Shown here piece after piece: positions 39,491 through 44,525 of a DNA stretch of 44,525 bases (position 1 is its first letter; the number at the start of each line of letters is the position of its first letter). Source of the stretch: Pseudomonadota bacterium (GTDB taxonomy: Bacteria; Chloroflexota; UBA6077; JAJPGT01); NCBI GenBank assembly GCA_021325655.1, contig JAJPGT010000107.1, positions 1-44,525 of the forward strand, in the 5' to 3' direction. The notes under the pieces are model-generated. The model ran no database searches. It was given only the letters and a program-made list of their open reading frames with translations, and had not been told where the DNA came from. The position numbers were made by a program, and so were the translations under genes.

Positions 39491-41776
39491 GTGAGCACGA
39501 GACACGCACTTCCCTGCCCCCCTCCGGCTCGCAGGCGGCTCGTAGCGCTGCTCCAGTCGCCCCTGGTAGCGCTGGCGGCGTTTGTCGCCGCACTGGCCCT
39601 GCTCGCGCTGCCGGGCCCGGCCGGAGCCTGGCTGGACGGTCTGCCGTTCTCGGGCCTGGAGCTGGCCGCGGCGCTTGTGGTCTGCCTCCTGCTCGCCGTC
39701 TGGTGGCCGGCACGCCCCGATCCCTGGCTCGCCGGCGCGGCCCTGGGGCTCGCGGCGCTGGCGCTGCTCAAGCTGGCGCTGGCCTGGACGGTCCCAAGCA
39801 CCGGAGCGGTCGCGGTGTACCGGGGCGAACTGGGCGAGGAGCGGCCGGTGGAGCGCTCCACCGAGTTCGGCTGGGTTGACGCCACCCGGCTCGATCAGCG
39901 GCTGGCGTTTACACCCGACGATTTTCCGCTGCACTTCTTCAACAACAGCGAGCGCTACAACTGTTATCTGCGGGGCGAGAAGAACCGGCTCAGGGGCAAC
40001 GAATGCCAGGACGACCGCGCGGCGCTACCGTTCAGCGTCGTCTGGTCCGGCGTAGTGCAGGTGCCGGCCGCGGGCGACTATCGCTTCTGGCTCGAAAGCG
40101 GGGGCGTGGCTCAGCTCGCGGTCGACGGCGAGCCACACCTCGCGGTCAATGGCGCGGCGGGACATCGGACGGATCGCGGCGCGGTGTCGCTGGCGCCGGG
40201 CTGGCACGCGCTGACCCTGCGCTTCCGGGCGGAAACGCCGGCCGAGCGCCAGGTTGCGCTCTGGTGGGATAGCAGCGGCCGGCGCGAGGTGGTGGCCGCG
40301 CCCGCGCTGCTGCCGGCGCCTGTGGTGGCGTGGCGGCTGCAGGCCCTCGCGCTCACCCCGGCCGCGTCGACCGCGCTGGCGGCCCTGGCCGGGCTGCTCG
40401 GGCTCCTGCTCGCCTTCCGCGTCGGCCGGGCGCTGGTGGCCCGGCTGGCCTCCGCCCGCTCCTGGCCCGCTCGGCTGGCGGTGCTGGGGCGTCCGGGGCT
40501 CGTGCTCTGGCTCGCCCTGGGGCTGATCGCCGCGTTCCAGCGCTACCAGGGGCTCGAAGGGCGGACGGTGATTCTTCCGGGCGGCGAAGATCCGCTGGCC
40601 TACGAGACGTTCGCCCGCGACATCGTGCTGAACGGCCCGCTCATGACGCTGGGGCATCCCCTCGGCCAGGGCTTCCCCTACCACTTCCAGCCCTTCTATC
40701 CCTACGCGCTGGCGCTCTGGCACCTGCTGGCCGGCGAGGGGCTCTACGGGCCGTTCGTGCTCCAGTTCTTCCTGCTCGGCGCCAGCGGCGCGCTGCTCTG
40801 CCTGCTCGCCCGGCGCCTGTTCGGCATCGGTGCGGCGCTGGCAACACTGGCGCTGTTCCAACTGCTCTGGATCGTGGAGCTGACCGACATGGCCGACGAC
40901 CTGCTGTCGGAGAATTTCTACGTCGTCGCCCTGCCGCTTGCGCTCCTGCTCCTGGCGAGATATAGCCAGACGGGCGCCTGGGGTGCCCTGGCCGCGGGCG
41001 GGCTCAGCTTCGGCCTGGCCGCGATCACCCGCGCCACGGCGCTGTCTGCCCTCCCGTTCGTCGTACTCTCCATTGCGCTGGCCCGCCGCCGTCCGGACGG
41101 CGCTCGCCGCGCTGCCCTGGCGTGCGCGCTCCTGCTGCTGGGCGTGCTTCTCCCGGTGAGCCTGGTGCCGCTGCGCAACGCGATCGTCTCCGGCCGCCCG
41201 GTGCTGTTCGCCACCAATGCGGGCGTCACCATGCAGATGGCGCACCGGCCGACCAAGAAGGTGAACCTGAAGGAGGGCGACAACAACCCGCTCTACCGCG
41301 CGCTGCACCTCGACCCGGGAGTGCGGAAGATGCTGGAGTTCATGCGCCAGGACCCGCTCGGGTACCTGGAGGCGAGCCGCCCGCTCGCGGTCTATACGCT
41401 CGGCTTCGCCCGAGCAATGAACAAGCGCGACAGCACCCACTGGCTGCTCGTCGCGCTCAATCTCCTGTACCTGGGCGGCATCGCGCTGGAGCGCCGGGCG
41501 CGCGGCGCGCTCGCCCTGCCGCTGCACGGGTTCATTCTGACCCACTTCCTGGCGATGGTCGTGTTCGTCCCGAACGCCTACGGTTATCGCCAGGTGCTGC
41601 CAATGTACCTGGTGATGCTGCCGGTCGCGGCACTGCCGCTGGTATGCGCGGCGCGGTCGCTCGCTGGCGCCCTGCTCCGGCGCGCGCAACCGGCCGGCGG
41701 AGCAGGGGCAGAGGGGTTCGCCGGGGTGGCGCTGGCCCCGCCCGGGCGCGGCCAGGCCCCACCGCTGCCAGACTAG
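39491..41776 (+). CDS. GT-C glycosyltransferase with an inserted PA14-like domain
   Basis: The start is uncertain; GTG 39491, right behind GGCGGA, gives 761 residues and removes an Arg/Pro-rich leader without a domain. Residues about 22-100 hold two or three membrane helices. Residues about 105-275 are a PA14-like beta-barrel: FFNNSERYNCYLRG, WSGVVQVPAAGDYRFWLESGGVAQLAVDG, GWHALTLRFRAETPAERQVALWWD. From about 335 on, a polytopic GT-C region has the acidic loop GGEDPLAYETFARDI and some ten helices. The PA14 domain would sit outside the membrane and could bind glycan. The protein probably moves a sugar from a lipid carrier to an exported acceptor. Confidence 0.75.
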   Translation: MSTRHALPCPPPARRRLVALLQSPLVALAAFVAALALLALPGPAGAWLDGLPFSGLELAAALVVCLLLAVWWPARPDPWLAGAALGLAALALLKLALAWTVPSTGAVAVYRGELGEERPVERSTEFGWVDATRLDQRLAFTPDDFPLHFFNNSERYNCYLRGEKNRLRGNECQDDRAALPFSVVWSGVVQVPAAGDYRFWLESGGVAQLAVDGEPHLAVNGAAGHRTDRGAVSLAPGWHALTLRFRAETPAERQVALWWDSSGRREVVAAPALLPAPVVAWRLQALALTPAASTALAALAGLLGLLLAFRVGRALVARLASARSWPARLAVLGRPGLVLWLALGLIAAFQRYQGLEGRTVILPGGEDPLAYETFARDIVLNGPLMTLGHPLGQGFPYHFQPFYPYALALWHLLAGEGLYGPFVLQFFLLGASGALLCLLARRLFGIGAALATLALFQLLWIVELTDMADDLLSENFYVVALPLALLLLARYSQTGAWGALAAGGLSFGLAAITRATALSALPFVVLSIALARRRPDGARRAALACALLLLGVLLPVSLVPLRNAIVSGRPVLFATNAGVTMQMAHRPTKKVNLKEGDNNPLYRALHLDPGVRKMLEFMRQDPLGYLEASRPLAVYTLGFARAMNKRDSTHWLLVALNLLYLGGIALERRARGALALPLHGFILTHFLAMVVFVPNAYGYRQVLPMYLVMLPVAALPLVCAARSLAGALLRRAQPAGGAGAEGFAGVALAPPGRGQAPPLPD

Positions 41777-41809
41777 CGGCCTGCCGCGTCGAGAGCGCCG
41801 ATTCGCACT

Positions 41810-41833
41810 GCCTGCTCCCGCGCGGGAGCAGGC
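41810..41833 (+). terminator. 24-bp palindromic hairpin after the PA14 glycosyltransferase
   Basis: GCCTGCTCCCGC (41810-41821) and its reverse complement (41822-41833) abut without a spacer, 33 nt after the stop. There is no T-run. The rest of 41834-42008 is relatively AT-rich leader of the histidine kinase gene. Confidence 0.5.
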
Positions 41834-42008
41834 TCGCCAGGCGGGGCTGCGAGCCTCTGGTACACCTCTTGCGTTCCTAGCAGGATAGACTTCGTAGCAA
41901 AATCGTTACCAAGCTCTCTATTCAATGCCGCGTTCATGACGGTTGGAGAGAAACAGAAGATACATGGGGAGATCATTTCGGGACAGGCAGTGGTAAGGAG
42001 GGAGCCGA

Positions 42009-43664
42009 GTGACGGTCAGCCCGGAGAACGCTGAATCCAGCACGGGCCAGCCTGTCGGCTCAGGCGCGGAGCCGACTGGTGGCCGGGAGGCCAGCGGCGG
42101 CAGCGACGTGAGCGCTCGCGCGGGCCAGTTCGCCCGCGGCGCGGACCTTGGCGCAGTCGCCAGCACCCTCCAGGCGCAGCGGGAGGAGGTGCTCGACCGC
42201 TGGCTCCGTGCTGCCGCCGAGCAGCCCTTCCATCAGGGGCGGCTACCCGAGGCGGTGGCGGACCATATCCCCGCCCTGTTCGACGCTATTGTGGACCTGC
42301 TGCGGCGGAGCGCGCCGCGCAGCCGCGACGCTCGCCCGCCCCTCAATGACCCAGCGGTGCTCGCCGCGGCCCAGAGCCACGCGGCGATTCGCTTTGCCCA
42401 GGGGCTGACGCCGACCGAGGTGGCGACCGAGTTCCGCCTGCTGCGCCAGGAGATCTGGTGGACCCTGCGCAAGCACCTGGACGACGCGACTCCCACGAGC
42501 GACGTGCTGGCGGCAGAGCTGCTCATCAACGACGGGCTGGACGGGGCGATCGCCACCGCGCTCGCCTCCCTGGGTGCCCACGAGGCCGAGCGCCAGCGCC
42601 TGGCAGCCGAGCTGGCGACGCAGCGGGCGCAGCTCGCCGCCATCGTAGAGTCCTCCGAGGACGCCATCCTCAGCAAGACGCTGGATGGGATCATCACGAG
42701 CTGGAACCGGGCAGCCGAGCGGCTGTATGGGTACACCGCCGCTGAGGTGATCGGGCGATCAGTAGCGCTGCTCGTGCCGCCCGACCGCCCGGACGAGCTG
42801 GCTACCATCCTGACCCGGCTCCGGCGGGGCGAGCGCCTCGAATCGTACGAGACAGTCCGCGTCTGCAAGGACGGCACGCGTCTGGACGTGTCGGTAACCA
42901 TCTCGCCGGTCCGAGACGCCAGCGGGGTGATCGTGGGCGCGTCCGCGATCGCCCGCGATATCACCGAGCGCAAGGCGCTCGAACAGGAGCGCGAGATGTT
43001 TCTCGCGGCGGTCACGCACGATCTCAAGAATCCGCTGGCCGTCATCCGCGGCACGGCACAAACGCTTCAACGCCAGCTCACCCGCGGGCCAATCGCCCAG
43101 GAGGCGCTGCTCGCCCGGCTCCAGAGCATCGACGCTGCCGCGCAGCGCCTGGAGACGCAGCTCAATGACCTGCAAGACGTTGCGCACCTGCGCGAGGGCC
43201 GGCCGCTGGCGCTGAACCGGCGGCCTACGGATCTGGTTCTGCTCGTCCAGCAGGTGGCCGCTCAGCGCCAGGCGGCCACCACGGAGCATGAAATTGTCGT
43301 CGCTCCGACCGTGTCCGAGCTGGTCGGCAACTGGGACCGGGCACGGCTGGAGCGGGTTGTGGACAACTTGCTGACTAACGCGGTCAAGTTCAGCCCGCGG
43401 GGTGGGCGGATCACGCTCAGCATTTCGCATGATGGCGACAGCGCGGTGCTGCGTGTCCAGGACGAAGGGATCGGCATTCCGGCCGCCGACCTGCCGTACG
43501 TGTTCGAGTGGTTCCGCCGGGGGAGTAACGTGAGCGGGAGCATCGCCGGCAGCGGAATCGGGCTGGCGACCGCGCGGCAGATCGCGCAGCAGCACGGCGG
43601 CAGCCTGAGCGCGGAAAGCCAGGAGGGCCAGGGCAGCACCTTTACCCTGCGGCTCCCGCTCTAG
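42009..43664 (+). CDS. Orphan sensor histidine kinase (RsbRD-PAS-HisKA-HATPase)
   Basis: GTG 42009 follows AAGGAGGG; 551 residues. Residues about 48-190 resemble the RsbRD N-terminal domain (LQAQREEVLDRWLRAAAE, IRFAQGLTPTEVATEFRLLRQEIW). A PAS domain follows (about 205-325, IVESSEDAILSKTLDGIITSWNRAAERLYGY). HisKA has the phospho-accepting H337 in VTHDLKNPLAVI. The ATPase has the N-box DNLLTNAVKFSPRGG, then DEGIGIP and GSGIGLATA. No transmembrane helix is evident, so it is a cytosolic sensor. No response regulator is adjacent; a sigma factor gene lies 440 nt downstream. Confidence 0.9.
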   Translation: MTVSPENAESSTGQPVGSGAEPTGGREASGGSDVSARAGQFARGADLGAVASTLQAQREEVLDRWLRAAAEQPFHQGRLPEAVADHIPALFDAIVDLLRRSAPRSRDARPPLNDPAVLAAAQSHAAIRFAQGLTPTEVATEFRLLRQEIWWTLRKHLDDATPTSDVLAAELLINDGLDGAIATALASLGAHEAERQRLAAELATQRAQLAAIVESSEDAILSKTLDGIITSWNRAAERLYGYTAAEVIGRSVALLVPPDRPDELATILTRLRRGERLESYETVRVCKDGTRLDVSVTISPVRDASGVIVGASAIARDITERKALEQEREMFLAAVTHDLKNPLAVIRGTAQTLQRQLTRGPIAQEALLARLQSIDAAAQRLETQLNDLQDVAHLREGRPLALNRRPTDLVLLVQQVAAQRQAATTEHEIVVAPTVSELVGNWDRARLERVVDNLLTNAVKFSPRGGRITLSISHDGDSAVLRVQDEGIGIPAADLPYVFEWFRRGSNVSGSIAGSGIGLATARQIAQQHGGSLSAESQEGQGSTFTLRLPL

Positions 43665-43708
43665 CCGCCAACCTCCGAGCACCGGGGGATGGATACCGGT
43701 GCCACCCG

Positions 43709-43725
43709 CCCCGTGAGCCACGGGG
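43709..43725 (+). terminator. Hairpin after the histidine kinase gene
   Basis: CCCCGTG (43709-43715) and CACGGGG (43719-43725) pair across agc, 44 nt after the stop codon. No T-run. Confidence 0.4.
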
Positions 43726-43738
43726 TGGAGTCGGCCCT

Positions 43739-43827
43739 CACACGTCCCACCGCGCCTGGGCATCGCGGGGGGCCGGAACAACGTCCGAGAGACGAACCAC
43801 ACACGTCCCACCGCGCCTGGGCATCGC
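43739..43827. repeat. Two 28-nt direct repeats with a 33-nt spacer (CRISPR-like geometry)
   Basis: Positions 43739-43766 and 43800-43827 are identical over 28 nt (beginning CACACGTCCCACCGCG, ending GGGCATCGC), 61 nt apart. Each copy contains a small dyad, CCCA-7 nt-TGGG. A 28-nt repeat plus 33-nt spacer is the typical spacing of type I-E CRISPR arrays, but only two copies are seen and no cas gene lies in the window. It could also be a paired protein-binding site before the sigma factor gene or a simple duplication. Confidence 0.6.
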
Positions 43828-44010
43828 AGTGCCCTGGCTGCGGCGCCGCTGAGCGGCTTCGCGCGCCCGGGCCGGTGCGCGGGACGGGCCGCCCGGGGCT
43901 GGTACGAATCTCGCAGCAAGACTGCTGGCCACTTGACACCCGGGATCAAGGCTGCTCCCGTGAGGCGGCGCCATCCACCCGTCTCCGCCGCCGGCCGAAA
44001 AACGTGATGC

Positions 44011-44029
44011 AAATTCGTGACGGGAATTT
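44011..44029 (+). promoter_or_regulatory. Inverted repeat in the leader of the sigma factor gene
   Basis: AAATTC (44011-44016) and GAATTT (44024-44029) form an inverted repeat around a 7-nt centre, about 80 nt before the ATG. This AT-rich patch is out of keeping with its surroundings and is a candidate promoter or operator. A TTGACA at 43933-43938 lacks a matching -10. Confidence 0.35.
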
Positions 44030-44106
44030 CTAACGAAACGGAGGGGTTTCTCGTCTAAGGAAGTGGATCGACGCAAACGACCCCGACGCCTGAGCTCGGA
44101 GGACAC

Positions 44107-44525
44107 ATGGCGATATCGGACGTGACCCGGCCCTGGGGTGAGAGCGCGGCGGAGGCCGACACAGAGACCGACCTGGCCGCCCGGTGGGAGGCGCTGGTCG
44201 AGCCTATCGAGACCGAGCGCGACGAGAGCGACGACCTGGCCGACTCGTCGATGGCGCTGTACCTGCGGGACATCTCGCGTGTCCCACTGCTCACCGCTGA
44301 GGAGGAGGTCATGCTCGCCAAGGCCCTGGAGGCCGGCGAGGCAGCGCGCGCAATCCTGATCGGCCCGGCGGAGATCACCGCGGACGAGCGCAAGCAGCTA
44401 GAAGACACCCTGCGGCGTGGCGACGAGGCGCGCCGCCGGCTGACCGAGAGCAACCTGCGGCTGGTGGTCTCGGTCGCCCGCAAGTACATGGGGCGGGGGC
44501 TGCCGCTGCTGGACCTGGTGCAGGA
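44107..44525 (+). CDS. Primary-type sigma-70 factor (partial, runs off right edge)
   Basis: ATG 44107 follows CGGAGG. The 139 codons in view give a short acidic N-terminus (about 1-46), then region 1.2 ([31 protein letters not shown], 48-78), a linker with [20 protein letters not shown], and the start of region 2.1 ([28 protein letters not shown]). Region 1.1 is essentially missing. The match to RpoD/SigA and to group 2 sigma factors is equally good at this point; the -10 and -35 binding regions lie beyond the window. It has a long upstream region with repeats. Confidence 0.93.
   Translation, partial: MAISDVTRPWGESAAEADTETDLAARWEALVEPIETERDESDDLADSSMALYLRDISRVPLLTAEEEVMLAKALEAGEAARAILIGPAEITADERKQLEDTLRRGDEARRRLTESNLRLVVSVARKYMGRGLPLLDLVQ

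Noticed and set aside
43933..43938. TTGACA as promoter of the sigma factor gene
   Set aside because: The sequence at the -10 distance is TCCCGT, not a plausible -10.
44055..44489. 144-codon minus-strand frame at the right edge
   Set aside because: It is Ser/Arg-rich and antisense to the sigma-70 gene, whose region 1.2 and 2.1 motifs are clear on the plus strand.
1..44525. tRNA, rRNA, insertion sequences and cas genes
   Set aside because: I looked through the intergenic regions and translated products and found no tRNA-like T-loop patterns, rRNA signatures, transposase motifs or Cas proteins. A covariance-model scan could still find a divergent RNA.

Overview
The window is about 44.5 kb of very GC-rich bacterial chromosome and is densely coding. 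The gene content suggests a Chloroflexota bacterium, most plausibly Thermomicrobia-like. The grounds are a sigma-70 factor that starts almost directly at region 1.2, an RsbRD-type N-terminus on a histidine kinase, a glutaredoxin/thioredoxin-reductase fusion, luciferase-like flavin enzymes, sucrose-phosphate-synthase-like GT4 enzymes, and -10 boxes lying just before start codons. This placement is an inference and no rRNA or tRNA gene is present to confirm it.

Layout, left part (1-18.9 kb). This is mixed housekeeping and accessory sequence. It holds the 5' end of a DUF5989 membrane microprotein, a secreted Asp-box propeller protein, a gene-poor stretch full of hairpins, a tandem zinc-ribbon protein, a glutaredoxin-TrxR fusion, a nucleotidyltransferase-like protein, a metallophosphoesterase, a class V aminotransferase, a lipoprotein, a small HMA-like protein, HflX, IF-1, a PIG-L deacetylase, two small zinc proteins, a DinB-like protein and a DrrAB-type ABC exporter. 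After these come a degraded LLM oxidoreductase, an EthD-like protein, an Ldh2-family dehydrogenase and a YVTN propeller protein, all on the minus strand.

Centre (19.1-30.0 kb). Nine tightly packed minus-strand genes, read from 29979 down to 19078, form one apparent operon: GT4, a GT4 fused to a GmhA isomerase domain, SDR, GmhB, HldE, GT9, carbamoyltransferase, GT2 and a radical SAM/SPASM protein. Neighbouring genes overlap or lie 0-22 nt apart. GmhA, HldE and GmhB activities together make ADP-heptose from sedoheptulose 7-phosphate. The remaining enzymes could transfer, carbamoylate and otherwise modify a heptose-containing glycan. A PucR/CdaR-type regulator and a second GT9 lie just upstream, and a 12-bp hairpin separates them from the operon.

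Right part (32.8-44.5 kb). A mutS-mutL pair is followed by two divergent multi-membrane GT-C-like glycosyltransferases, one carrying a PA14-like domain. Then come an orphan RsbRD-PAS histidine kinase, a pair of 28-nt direct repeats 61 nt apart with CRISPR-like geometry, and the 5' end of a primary-type sigma factor running off the right edge.

Recurring themes are perfect GC-rich hairpins without U-tracts at gene ends, start-codon overlaps within operons, and cell-surface glycan synthesis as the main specialised function.
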